Part shown: positions 1 through 12,366 of the stretch, piece by piece | Numbering within the stretch: position 1 is the stretch's first letter | Layout: every line of letters starts with the position of its first letter | Assembly: GCA_949752795.1 (NCBI GenBank) | Contig: CATKHW010000062.1 | Coordinates: 558,001-622,000 of the forward strand | Direction of reading: 5' to 3' | DNA length: 64,000 nucleotides | Source: Hyperoodon ampullatus | Lineage: Eukaryota > Chordata > Mammalia > Artiodactyla > Ziphiidae | The notes under the pieces: model-generated | Seen by the model: the letters and a program-made list of their open reading frames with translations, nothing else | What the model was told of the DNA's origin: nothing | Database searches by the model: none | Position numbers and translations under genes: made by a program

Positions 1-3000
1 CATTATGATGATGGGCATGGTGCATTGTGATGACAGGGTTCATGGAGCATTGAGATGAAAAGGGGCATGGAGCATTGTGATTACAGGAGTCTTGGAGCAT
101 TGTGATGACAAAGGCATGGAACATCGTGAATGAGAAGGCCATGGAGCATTCTGTTGACATGCGTCATGGAGCTTTGTGATGACAAGGGCATGGAGCATTG
201 TGATTACAGGGGTCTTGGAGCATTGTGATGACAAGGGTCATGGAGCCTTGTGATGACAAGGCTGTGGAACATTGTGATGGCAGGGGTCATGGAGCATTGT
301 TATGACAGGGGTAATGGAGCATTGTGATGACAAGAGCATGGAGCATTGGTCTGAAAAGTTTCATGGATTATTGTGATGAGAGGGGGCAAGGAGCATTGTG
401 ATGAGAAGGGCATGGAACACTGTGATACATGGGTCATGGAGGATTGTAATGACAAGCGCATGGAGCATTGTGATAAGAATGGCATCGAGCATTGTGATGA
501 AAAGCATCATGGAGCCTGTGATGACAAGGGCATGGAACAATTTGATGAGAGGGTTCATGGAGCATTGTGATGACAATGGCATGCAGCATTGTGATGACAA
601 GGGTCATTGAGCTTTGTGATGACAAAGGTCATGGAGCATTTTGATGACAAGGGTGTGGTGCATTCTGTTGTGAAGGGCAGGGAGCATTGTGATGACAGGG
701 GTTATGGAACATTGTGATTTCAGGGGAATGGAGCATTGTGATGATAAAGGCATGTAGCATTGTTGTGACAAGGGTCATGGAATATTGTGATGACAGGGGT
801 GAGGGAGTATTGTGTTGACTAGTGATGGAACATTGTGATATCAGTGGTGAGAGAGAATTTTGATGAGAAGTGCATGGAGCAGTGTGATGACAAAGTTTAT
901 GGAGCATTGTGATGACAAAGATGTGGAGCATTGTGATGACAAGCGCATGGCACATTGTGATGCCATGGGTCATGGAGTATTGTGCTAACAAAGGCATTGA
1001 GCATTGGGAGGACAAGGGTCACCGAGCATTGTGATGAAATGTTCATGGAGCACTGTGGTGACAAAGGTCACAGAGCCTTGTGATGACGAGGGCATGGACC
1101 ATTGTGATGGCAAAGGTCATGAAGCATTGTGATGACTGTAGTCACGGAGCATTGTGATGACAGGGGTCATAGAGCATTGTGATGAAAGGGCATGGAGCAT
1201 TGTGATGACAGGGGCATGTTGCATTGGTTTGACAAGTTTCAGGGATTATTGTGATGACAGTGGGCATGGCGCATTGTGATGACAAGGGCATGGAGCATTG
1301 TGATGAGAAGGTCATGGAGTATTGTGAAGAAGGGTGTCAGGGAGCATTGTGATGACATATGTCATGGTCCATTGCGATGACAATGGAATGGAGCATTGTG
1401 ATGCCAAGTGTCATGGAGGATTGTGATGACAAAGGTAATGGAGCATTTTGATGACAAGCGCTTGGGGCATTGTGATGACAAGGGTCATGGAGCATTGTGA
1501 TAACAAGGGCCATTGAGAATTTTGATGACATGTTCATGAAGCATTGTGATGACAATCACATGGAGCTTGCTGTGACAGGGATCATGGAGCATTGCGATGA
1601 CAAGTGCATAGAGAATTGTGATGACAAAGCATGTAACACTGTGATGAAAAGCATCATGGAGCACAGTGATGCCAAGAACGTGGAGAATTGTGCTGACAGG
1701 GGACATGGAGCATTGTGATGACCAGGGCATGGAGTATTGTGATGGCAAGACCGTGGAGCATTGTGATGAGAAGACCATGGATAATTGTGATGATGAGCGT
1801 CATGGAGCACTGTAATGACAAGGTGTATGGAGCATTGTGATAAAAGGGGTCATGGAGCATTGTGATGACAAGGTTCATGGAGCATTCTGATGACAAGCTT
1901 GTGGAGTATTTTGATGACAATGACATGGAGCATTTTGATGAAAATGGCATTGGGCATTGTGATGAAAAAGACATGGAGCCTTTTCATGACAATTTTCAGG
2001 GAGCTTTCTGACGACAAGTGTCAGGGAGCATTGTGATGACAAAGGTCATGGAGAATTTGGACGACAAGGGCATGGAGTATTGTGATGACAAGCACATGGA
2101 GCTTGCTATGACGGGGTCATGGAGCATTGCGATGACAAGTGCATAGAGAATTGTGATGACAAAGCATGTAACACTGTGATGAGAAGTGTCATGGAGCATA
2201 GTGATGCCAAGATCGTGGAGAATTCTGATGACAGAGGACATGGAGCGTTGTGATGACCAGGTCATGGAGCATTGCGATGGCAAGATCGTGGAGCATTGTG
2301 ATGAGAAGACCATGGATAATTGTGATGACGAGGGTCATGGAGCACTGTAATGACAAGGGGTATAGAGCACTGTGATGACAGTGGTCATGGAGCATTGTGA
2401 TGACCGGGGACATGGAGCATTGTGATGCCCAAGGCATGGAGCACTGTGATGGCAAGACCGTGGAGCATTGTGATGAGAAGACCATGGATAATTGTGATGA
2501 GGAGCGTCATGGAGCACTGTAATGACAAGTTGTATGGAGCCTTGTGATGACAGGGGTCATGGAGCATTGTTATGACAGTGGTCATGGAGCATTGTGATGA
2601 CAAGTGTCATGGAGCATTTTGATGGCAAGATCGTGGAGCATTGTGATGAGAAGACCATGGACAATTGTGATTACGAGTGTCATGGAGCACTGTAATGACA
2701 AGCAGTATGGAGCATTGTGATGACAGGGGTCATGGAGCATTGTGATGACTGGGGACATGGAGCATTGTGATGACCAGAGCATGGAGCATTGTGATGGCAA
2801 GACCGTGGAGCACTGTGATGAGAAGACCATGGATAATTGTGATGACGAACATCATGGAGCACTGTAATGACAAGGGACATGGAGCATTGTGATGACAGGT
2901 GTCATGGAACATTGTGATGACAGGGGTCATGGATCATTGAGATGACAAGGGTCAGGGAGCATTCTGATGACAAGCTTGTGGAGTATTGTGATGACAATGG

Positions 3001-3312
3001 CATGGAGCATTGTGATGAAAAGGGCATGGATCATTGTGATGAAAAAGGCATGGAGACTTGTCATGACAGGGTTCAATGAGCATACTGATGACAAGTGTCA
3101 GGGAGCATTGTGATGACAAGTGTATTGAGAATTGTGATGACAAAGGTCATGGAGCATTGTGATGAGAAGTCCATGGATAATTGTGATGACCAGCGTCATG
3201 GGGCGTTGTGATGACAAGTGTTATGGAACATTGTGATCACAAGGGTTTGGAGCATTGTGATGAGAGAGGTCATGGAGAATTTTGATTTCATTGTGATGAC
3301 AATAGCATGAAG
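1..3312. repeat. Minisatellite long-range copy A
   Basis: Starts at a signature in which CATTATGATGATGGGCATGG follows a shortened unit. The same signature recurs at 3313, 6489, 10125, 12367 and 15075. The window opens inside the signature, so the copy may be cut on the left. Internal landmarks (a TTGACTAGTGATGG block near 820 and an AAGAAGGGTGTCAGGG block near 1325) recur in the same order in copies B and C. Stretches such as 1337-1555 correspond to 4625-4843 almost base for base. Confidence 0.8.
2284..2860. repeat. 172-bp higher-order block in copy A
   Basis: The diagnostic string ACCATGGA followed by (T/C)AATTGTGAT occurs at 2309, 2481, 2654 and 2826, spacings 172, 173 and 172 bp. Each period holds about seven 24-25 bp units in fixed order, including a GCAAG(A/C)(C/T)CGTGG unit and a GGAGCACTGTAATGA unit. 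A related isolated copy begins at 1774. Confidence 0.8.
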
Positions 3313-5036
3313 CATTATGATGATGGGCATGGTGCATTGTGATGACAGGGTTCATGGAGCATTGAGATGAAAAGAGTCATGGATCATTGTAATAACAAGG
3401 GTCTTGGAGCATTGTGATGACAAGGGCATGGAGCATTGGTCTGAAAAGTTTCATGGATTATTGTGATGAGAGTGAGCATGGAGCATTGTGATGGCAAGGG
3501 CACGGAACACAGTGATACATGTGTCATGGAGGATTGCAATGACAAGGGCATGGAACATTGTGATGACAAGCGTCATGGAGCTTTGTGATGAAAACGGCAT
3601 GGAGCAATGTGATGAGAGGTTTCATGGAGGTTTGTGATGACAATGGCATGGAGCATTGTGATTCCAAGGGTCATGGAGCTTTGTGATGACACAGGCCATG
3701 GAGCATTTTGATGACAAGGGCGTGGTGCATTGTGATGAGAAGGGCAGGGAGCATTGTGATGACAGGGTCATGGAGCAATTGGATGAAAAGGGTCATGGAA
3801 CATTTTGATGACAGTGTTTATGGAACATTGTGATGTTAGGGGTCATGGAGCATTGTGATGAAAAGGGTCATGGAGCATTGTGATGACAGGGGTTATGGAA
3901 CATTGTGATGTCAGGGGTCATGGAGCATTGTGATGATAAGAGCATGTAGCATTGTTGTGACAAGGGTCATGGAACATTGGGATGACAGGGTGGAGGGAGT
4001 ATTGTGTTGACTAGTGATGGAACATTGTGATATCAGTGGTGAGAGAGCATTTTGATGAGAGGTGCATGGAGCATTGTGATGACAAGGCTGTGGAGCATTG
4101 TGATGAGAAACGCAGGGCACATTGTGATGACATGGGTCATGGAACATTGTGCTGACAAACGCATGGAGCATTGTGATGACAAGGTTTATGGAGCATTGTG
4201 ATGACAACGATGTGGAGCATTGTGATGACAAGCGCATGGCACATTTGATGCCATGTGTCATGGAGTAATGTGCTGACAAAGGCATGGAGCATTGTGATGA
4301 CAAGGGTCACCGAGCATTGTGATGAAATGTTCATGGAGTGTTGTGGTCACAAAGGTCACAGAGCCTTGTGATGACGAGGGCATGGACCATTGTGATGACA
4401 AAGGTCATGAAGCATTGTGATGACTGTAGTCACGGAGCATTGTGATGACAGGGGTCATAGAGCATTGTGATGAAAGGGCATGCAGCATTGTGATGACAGG
4501 GGCATGTTGCATTGGTTTGACAAGTTTCAGGGATTATTGTGATGACCGTGGGCATGGCGCATTGTGATGACAAGGGCATGGAGCATTGTGATGAGAAGGT
4601 CATGGAGTATTGTGAAGAAGGGTGTCAGGGAGCATTGTGATGACATATGTCATGGTCCATTGCGATGACAATGGAATGGAGCATTGTGATGCCAAGTGTC
4701 ATGGAGGATTGTGATGACAAAGGTAATGGAGCATTTTGATGACAAGCGCTTGGGGCATTGTGATGACAAGGGTCATGGAGCATTGTGATAACAAGGGCCA
4801 TTGAGAATTTTGATGACATGTTCATGAAGCATTGTGATGACAATCACATGGAGCTTGCTATGACAGGGGTCATGGAGCATTGCGATGACAAGTGCATAGA
4901 GAATTGTGATGACAAAATATGTAACACTGTGATGAGAAGTATCATGGAGCATAGTGATGCCAAGAACGTGGAGAATTGTGATGACAGGGGACATGGAGCA
5001 TTGTGATGACCAGGGCATGGAGCATTGTGATGGCAA

Positions 5037-5790
5037 GACCGTGGAGCACTGTGATGAGAAGACCATGGATAATTGTGATGACGAGCGTCATGGAGCACTG
5101 TAATGACAAGGGGTATGGAGCATTGTGATGACAGGGGTCATGGAGCATTGTGATGACTGGGGACATGGAGCATTGTGATAACCGGGGGCATGGAGCCTTG
5201 TGATGGCAAGATCGTGGAGCACTGTGATGAGAAGATCATGGATAATTGTGATGACGAGTGTCATGGAGCACTGTAATGACAGGGGGTATAGAGCACTGTG
5301 ATGACAGTGGTCATGGAGCATTGTGATGACCGGGGACATGGAGCATTGTGATGCCCAAGGCATGGAGCACTGTGATGGCAAGACCGTGGAGCATTGTGAT
5401 GAGAAGACCATGCATAATTGTGATTAGGAGCGTCATGGAGCACTGTAATGACAAGTGGTATGGAGCCTTGTGATGACAGGGGTCATGGAGCATTGTTATG
5501 ACAGTGGTCATGGAGCATTGTGATGACAATTGTCATGGAGAATTTTGATGACAAGGGCGTGGAGCATTGTGATGAGAAGACCATGGACAATTGTGATTAC
5601 GAGTGTCATGGAGCACTGTAATGACAAGCAGTATGGAGCATTGTGATGACAGGGTCAAGGAGCATTGTGATGACTGGGGACATGGATCATTGTGATGACC
5701 AGGGCATGGTGCATTGTGATGGCAAGACCGTGGAGCACTGTGATGAGAAGACCATGGATAATTGTGATGACGAACATCATGGAGCACTGT
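5037..5790. repeat. 172-bp higher-order block in copy B
   Basis: The same diagnostic string (with single variants) occurs at 5062, 5234, 5407, 5580 and 5751, spacings 172, 173, 173 and 171 bp, so five consecutive periods. Copy C keeps two (8459, 8631). The differing copy number between long-range copies shows the block expands or contracts independently of the 3-kb tier. Confidence 0.8.
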
Positions 5791-5980
5791 AAGGACAAGG
5801 GGCATGGAGCATTGTGTTGACAGGTGTCATGGAGCATTGTGATGACAGGGGTCATGGATCATTGAGATGACAAGGGTCAGGGAGCATTCTGATGACAAGC
5901 TTGTGGAGTATTGTGATGACAATGTCATGAAGCATTGTGATGAAAAGGGCATGGATCATTGTGATGAAAAAGGCATGGAG

Positions 5981-6169
5981 GGCCTCCCTGGTGGCGCAGT
6001 GGTTGAGAGTCCGCCTGCCGATGCAGGGGATACGGGTTCGTGCCCCGGTCTGGGAGGATCCCATATGCCGCGGAGCGGCTGGGCCCGTGAGCCATGGCCG
6101 CTGAGCCTGCGCATCCGGAGCCTGTGCTCCGCAACGGGAGAGACCACAGCGGTGAGAGGCCCGCGTACC

Positions 6170-6216
<47 letters not shown>
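5981..6216 (+). mobile_element. CHR-type tRNA-derived SINE, full length, young
   Basis: A body of about 190 bp starts GGCCTCCCTGGTGGCGCAGT. It continues with the tRNA-like head (box A 5992-6002, box B GGTTCGTGCCC 6035-6045) and a GC-rich tail domain with GGAGCGGCTGGGCCCGTGAG. It ends in 45 uninterrupted A (6172-6216). A 15-bp target-site duplication, GAAAAAGGCATGGAG, flanks it exactly (5966-5980 and 6217-6231). CHR SINEs are tRNA-Glu-derived, non-autonomous and mobilised by L1. The intact head, pure A-tail and perfect duplication indicate recent insertion. Minus-strand frames across it rich in Phe are read through the A-tail and are not genes. Confidence 0.95.
5992..6045 (+). promoter_or_regulatory. 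Internal RNA polymerase III promoter of the SINE (boxes A and B)
   Basis: Box A TGGCGCAGTGG (5992-6002) and box B GGTTCGTGCCC (6035-6045) are 32 bp apart and match tRNA-type polymerase III control elements. Both look intact. Whether it is active in this chromatin cannot be read from sequence. Confidence 0.75.
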
Positions 6217-6218
<2 letters not shown>

Positions 6219-6488
6219 AAAAGGCATGGAGACTTGTCATGACAGGGTTCAATGAGCATACTGATGACAAGTGTCAGGGAGCATTGTGATGACAAGTGTA
6301 TTGAGAATTGTGATGACAAAGGTCATGGAGCATTGTGATGAGAAGTCCATGGATAATTGTGATGACCAACGTCATGGGGCGTTGTGATGACAAGTGTTAT
6401 GGAACATTGTGATCACAAGGGTTTGGAGCATTGTGATGAGAGAGGTCATGGAGAATTTTGATTTCATTGTGATGACAATAGCATGAAG

Positions 6489-9400
6489 CATTATGATGAT
6501 GGGCATGGTGCATTGTGATGACAGGGTTCATGGAGCATTGAGATGAAAAGAGTCATGGATCATTGTAATAACAAGGGTCTTGGAGCATTGTGATGACAAG
6601 GGCATGGAGTATTGTGATGAGAAGGCCATGGAGCATTCTGATGACATGCGTCAGGGAGCTTTGTGATGACATGGGCATGGAGCATTGTGATTACAGGGGT
6701 CTTGGAGCATTGTGATGACAAGGGCCATGGAGTCTTGTGATGACAAGGCCGTAGAACATTGTGATGGCAGGGGTCATGGAGCATTGTTATGACAGGTGTA
6801 ATGGAGCATTGTGATGACAAGGGCATGGAGCATTGGTCTGAAAAGTTTCATGGATTATTGTGATGAGAGTGAGCATGGAGCATTGTGATGGCAAGGGCAC
6901 GGAACACAGTGATACATGTGTCATGGAGGATTGCAATGACAAGGGCATGGAGCATTGTGATGACAAGCGCCATGGAGCTTTGTGATGACAACGGCATGGA
7001 GCAATGTGATGAGAGGTTTCATGGAGGTTTGTGATGACAATGGCATGGAGCATTGTGATTCCAAGGGTCATGGAGCTTTGTGATGACATAGGCCATGGAG
7101 CATTTTGATGACAAGGGCGTGGTGCATTGTGATGAGAAGGGCAGGGAGCATTGTGATGAGAGGGTCATGGAGCAATTGGATGAAAAGGGTCATGGAACAT
7201 TTTGATGACAGTGTTTATGGAACATTGTGATGTTAGGGGTCATGGAGCATTGTGATGAAAAGGGTCATGGAGCATTGTGATGACAGGGGTTATGGAACAT
7301 TGTGATGTCAGGGGTCATGGAGCATTGTGATGGTAAGAGCATGTAGCATTGTTGTGACAAGGGTCATGGAACATTGGGATGACAGGGTGGAGGGAGTATT
7401 GTGTTGACTAGTGATGGAACATTGTGATATCAGTGGTGAGAGAGCATTTTGATGAGAGGTGCATGGAGCATTGTGATGACAAGGCTGTGGAGCATTGTGA
7501 TGAGAAACGCAGGGCACATTGTGATGACATGGGTCATGGAACATTGTGCTGACAAACGCATGGAGCATTGTGATGACAAGGTTTATGGAGCATTGTGATG
7601 ACAACGATGTGGAGCATTGTGATGACAAGTGCATGGCACATTTGAAGCCATGTGTCATGGAGTAATGTGCTGACAAAGGCATGGAGCATTGTGATGACAA
7701 GGGTCACCGAGCATTGTGATGAAATGTTCATGGAGTGTTGTGGTCACAAAGGTCACAGAGCCTTGTGATGACGAGGGCATGGACCATTGTGATGACAAAG
7801 GTCATGAAGCATTGTGATGACTGTAGTCACGGAGCATTTTGATGACAGGGGTCATAGAGCATTGTGATGAAAGGGCATGGAGCATTGTGATGACAGGGTC
7901 ATGGAGCATTTTTCTGACAAGTTTCATGGATTATTGTGATGACAGTGGGCATGGCGCATTGTGATGACAAGGGCATGGAGCATTGTGATGAGAAGGTCAT
8001 GGAGTATTGTGAAGAAGGGTGTCAGGGAGCATTGTGATGACATATGTCATGGTCTATTGCAATGACAATGGAATGTAGCATTGTGATGCCAAGTGTCATG
8101 GAGGATTGTGATGACAAAGGTAATGGAGCATTTTGATGACAAGGGCTTGGAGCATTGTGATGACAAGGGTCATGGCGCATTGTGATAACAAGGGCCATTG
8201 AGAATTTTGATGACATGTTCATGAAGCATTGTGATGACAATCACATGGAGCTTGCTATTACAGGGGTCATGGAGCATTACGATGGCAAGTGCATAGAGAA
8301 TTGTGATGACAAAACATGTAACACTGTGATGAGAAGTATCATGGAGCATAGTGATGCCAAGAACGTGGATAATTGTGATGACAGGGGACATGGAGCATTG
8401 TGATGACCAGGGCATAGAGCATTGTGATGGCAAGACCGTGGAGCATTGTGATGAGAAGACCATGGATAATTGTGATGACGAGCGTCATGGAGCACTGTAA
8501 TTACAAGGGGTATGGAGCATTGTGATGACAGGGGTCATGGAACATTGTGATGACTGAGGACATGGAGCATCGTGATGACCAAGGCATGGAGCATTGTGAT
8601 GGCAAGACCGTGGAGCATTGTGATGAGAAGACAATGGATAATTGTGATGACGAGCGTCATGGAACACTGTAATGACAAGGGGTATGGATCATTTTGATGA
8701 CAGGGGTCATGGAGCATTCTGAAGACAATGAACAGGGAGCATTCTGATGACAAGCTTGTGGAGTTTTGTGATGACAATGACATGGAGCGTTGTGATGAAA
8801 AGGGCATGGAGCATTCTTATGAAAAAGGCATGGAGCATTTTCATGACAGTGTTCAAGGAGTATTCTGACGACAAGTGTCAGGGAGCATTGTGATGAAAAG
8901 TGTATTGAGAATTGTGATGACAAAGGTCATGGAGCATTGTGACGACAAGTGCATGGAGTATTGTCATGACAGTCATCATGGAGTGTTGTGATGACAAGTG
9001 TTATGGAACATTGTGATCACAAGGGGTTGGAGCATTGTGATGACAGAGGTCATGGACCATTTTGATTTCAAGGAGCATGGAGCATTGTGATGACAAGGGC
9101 ATGGAGCAATGTGATCCCAAGGTTCATGGAGGATTGTGATGAAAATGGTAATGGAGTATTGTGATGACAAGCTCATGGAGCATTGTGATGACAAGGTCAT
9201 GTAGGATTTTGATGACACAGGCATGGAGAATTGTGATGATAAGGGTCATGGAGCACTGTGATGATAAGCGTCATGGAGCATTGTGATTACAGGGGTCATG
9301 GAGCATTGGGATGACAAGGGCATGGATCATTGTGATGACAAGTGTCATGGAGCATTGGGCTGAAAATGTTCATGGAGCATTGTGATGACAAGGGAATGGA

Positions 9401-10124
9401 GCATTGTGATGACAAGAGTCCCGGATCATTGTGTTGTCAGGGGTCATGGAGTGTTGTGATGACAGTGGTCATGGAGGACTCTGATGATATGGGTCATGGA
9501 GCATTGTGATGAGAAGGTCATGAAGCATTGGGCTGAAAATGTTCATGGAGTATTGTGATGACAGGGGTCATGGAGCATTGTAATGAGAAGGGAATTGAGC
9601 ACTGTGATGACAAGGTCCTGGAGCATTGTGATGGGAAGTCCATGGAGCCTTGTGATGACAATTCTCATGGAACATTCTGATGAAAAGGGGCATGGAGCAT
9701 TGTGATTACAGGGGTCTTGGAGCATTGTGATGACAAGGGCATGGAGTATTGTGATGAGAAGGCCATGGAGCATTCTGATGACATGCGTCATGGAGATTTG
9801 TGCTGACAAGGGCATGGAGTATTGTGATGAAAATGGCATGGATCATTGTTATGAAAAAGGCATGAAGCCTTGTCATGACAGGGTTCTAGGAGCATACTGA
9901 CAACAAGTGTCATGGAGCATTGTGATGACAAGTGTATTGAGCATTGTGATGACAAAGTTCATGGAGCATTGTGATGAGAAGACCATGGATAATTTTGATG
10001 ATGAGCGTCATGGGGTGTTGTGATGATAAGTTTTATGGAACATTGTGATCACAAGGGTTTGGAGCATTGTGATGACAGAGGTCATGGAGCATTTTGATTT
10101 CATTGTGATGACAATAGCCTGAAG
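6489..10124. repeat. Minisatellite long-range copy C
   Basis: Shares signature and landmark order with A and B to about 8700, then diverges. The 172-bp block is reduced to two repeats (8459 and 8631). The part from about 8900 to 10000 carries variant units with few counterparts in A or B, such as the GGGCTGAAAATGTTCATGG units near 9357 and 9530 that reappear near 14285 and 14455. Confidence 0.7.
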
Positions 10125-12366
10125 CATTATGGTGATGGGCATGGTGCATTGTGATGACAGCGTTCATGGAGCATTGAGATGAAAAGAGGCATGGAGCATT
10201 GTGATTACAGGGGTCTTGGAGCATTGTGATGACAAGGGCAAGGAGCATTGTGATGAGAAGGCCATGGAGCATTCTGATGACATGCGTCATTGAGCTTTGT
10301 GATGACAAGGGCATGGAGCATTGTGATTACAGGGGTCTTGGAGCATTGTGATGACAAGGGTCATGGAGCCTTGTGATGACAATGGTGTGGAACATTGTGA
10401 TGGAAGGGGTCATGGAGCATTGTTATGACAGGGGTAATGGAGCATTGTGATGAGAAGGGCATGGAGCACTGGTCTGAAAAGTTTCATGGATTATTGTGAT
10501 GAGAGTGGGCATGGAGCATTGTGATGACAAGGTCACGGAACACTGTGATCCATGGGTCATGGAGGATTGTACTGACAAGGGCATGGAGCATTGTGATGAG
10601 AAGGGCATCGTACATTGTTTTGACAAGCGTCATGGAGCTTTGTGATGACAAGGGCATGGAACAATGTGATGAGAGGGTTCATGGAACATTGTGATTCCAA
10701 GGGTTATGGAGCTTTGTGATGACAAAAGTCATGGAGCATTTTGATGTCAAGGGCGTGGTGCATTGTGATGAGAAGGGCAGGGAGCATTTTGATGACAGGG
10801 TCATGCAGCAATTTGATGAAAAGTGTAATGGAACATTTTGATGACAGGGGTTATAGAACATTGTGATGTCAGGGGTCATGGAGCTTTGGGATGAAAAGGG
10901 TCATGGAGCATTTTGATGACAGGGGTTATGGAACATTGTGATGTTCAGGGGTCATGGAGCTTTGGGATGAAAAGGGTCATGGAGCATTTTGATGACAGGG
11001 GTTATGGAACATTGTGATGTCAGGGGTCATGGAACATTGTGATGATAAGGGGATGTAGCATTGTGATGACAGGGGTCATGGAACATTGTGATTACAGGGG
11101 TGCGGGTGTAATGTGATGATTAGTGATGGAACATTGTGATATCTCTGTTGAGAGAGCATTTTGATGAGAAGTGCATGGAGCATTGTGATTACAAGGTTTA
11201 TGGAGCATGACGATGACAAGGTTGTGGACCGTTGTGATGAAAATCACGTGGCACATTGTGATGACAAGGGTCATGGAGCATTGTTCTGACAAAGGCATGG
11301 AGCATTGTGATGACAAGGGTCACGGAGCATTGTGATGAAAAGTTCATGGAGTATTGTGGTTACAAAGGTCACAGAGCCTTGTGATGATGTGGGCATGGAC
11401 CACAGTGATGACAAATATTATGAAGCATTGTGATGACTGGAGTCACAGTGCATTGTGATGACAGGTGTCATGGAGCATTGTGATGACAAGGGCATGGAGC
11501 ATTGTGTTGACAGGGGCATGGAGCATTGGTCTGACAAGTTTAATAGATTATCGTGATGACAGTGGGCATGGGGCATTGTGATGACAAGGGCATGGGGCAT
11601 TGTGATGAGAAGGTCATGGAGCATTGTGAAGACAGGTGTCACGGAGCATTGTGATGACATATGTCATGGTCCCTTGCGATGACAATGGCATGGAGCATTG
11701 TGATGCCAAATGTAATGGAGGATTGTGATGATAAATATAATGGAGCATTGTGATGACTAGGGCTTGGAGCATTATGATGACAAGGGCCATTGAAAATTTT
11801 CATGACAAAGTCGTGAAGCATTGTGATGACATGGTGCTGGAGCATTGTGATGAGAAAACCATGGAGCCTTGTGAGACAAGTCTCATGGAGCATACTGATG
11901 AAAAGGGGCATGGAGCATTGTGATTAGAGTGTCTTGGAAAATTGTGATGACAAGGGCATGGAGCATTGTGATGAGAAGACCAAGGAGCAGTCTGATGACA
12001 TGCGTCATTGAGCTTTGTGATGACAAGGGCATGGAGCATTGTAATTACAGGCGTCTTGGAGCATTGTGATGAAAAAGGCATGGATCATTGTGATGAAAAA
12101 GGCATGGAGCCTTGTCATGACAGGGTTCAAGGAGCATTCAGAGAACAAGTGTCAGGGAGCATTTTGATGACAAGTGTATTGAGCATTGTGAGGACAAAGG
12201 TCATGGAGCATTGTGAAGAGAAGACCATAGATAATTGTGATGACGAGCGTCATGGGGCATTGTGATGACAAGTGTTATGGAATATTGTGATCACAAGGGT
12301 TTGGAGCAGTGTTATGACAGAGGTCATGGAGCATTTTGATTTCATTGTGATGACAATAGCCTGAAG
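10125..12366. repeat. Minisatellite long-range copy D
   Basis: Shortest complete copy (about 2.2 kb). It opens with the shared signature (one substitution, GGTGATGGG) and retains the landmark with two successive GGTCTTGGAGCATTGTGATG units. It includes a local duplication near 10850-11030 in which a TCAGGGGTCATGGAGC / GATGAAAAGGG set is repeated. It lacks the 172-bp block. Confidence 0.65.

Larger units (their letters stand above)
3313..6488. repeat. Minisatellite long-range copy B, interrupted by a SINE
   Basis: Starts at the shared signature. Removing the SINE and one target-site copy (251 bp) leaves about 2.9 kb, shorter than copy A. B lacks several units that A and C carry just after the signature (compare 3370-3430 with 60-330 and 6550-6830). 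Landmark order otherwise follows copy A. The segment 3911-4303 matches 7308-7700 of copy C closely. Confidence 0.8.

Noticed and set aside
2309..2860. The 172-bp period as alpha satellite
   Set aside because: Only the length is similar. The sequence is made of 24-25 bp units and has no alpha-satellite resemblance.
5852..6319. Frames with long Phe or Lys runs at both SINEs
   Set aside because: They are translations of the SINE poly(A) tails.
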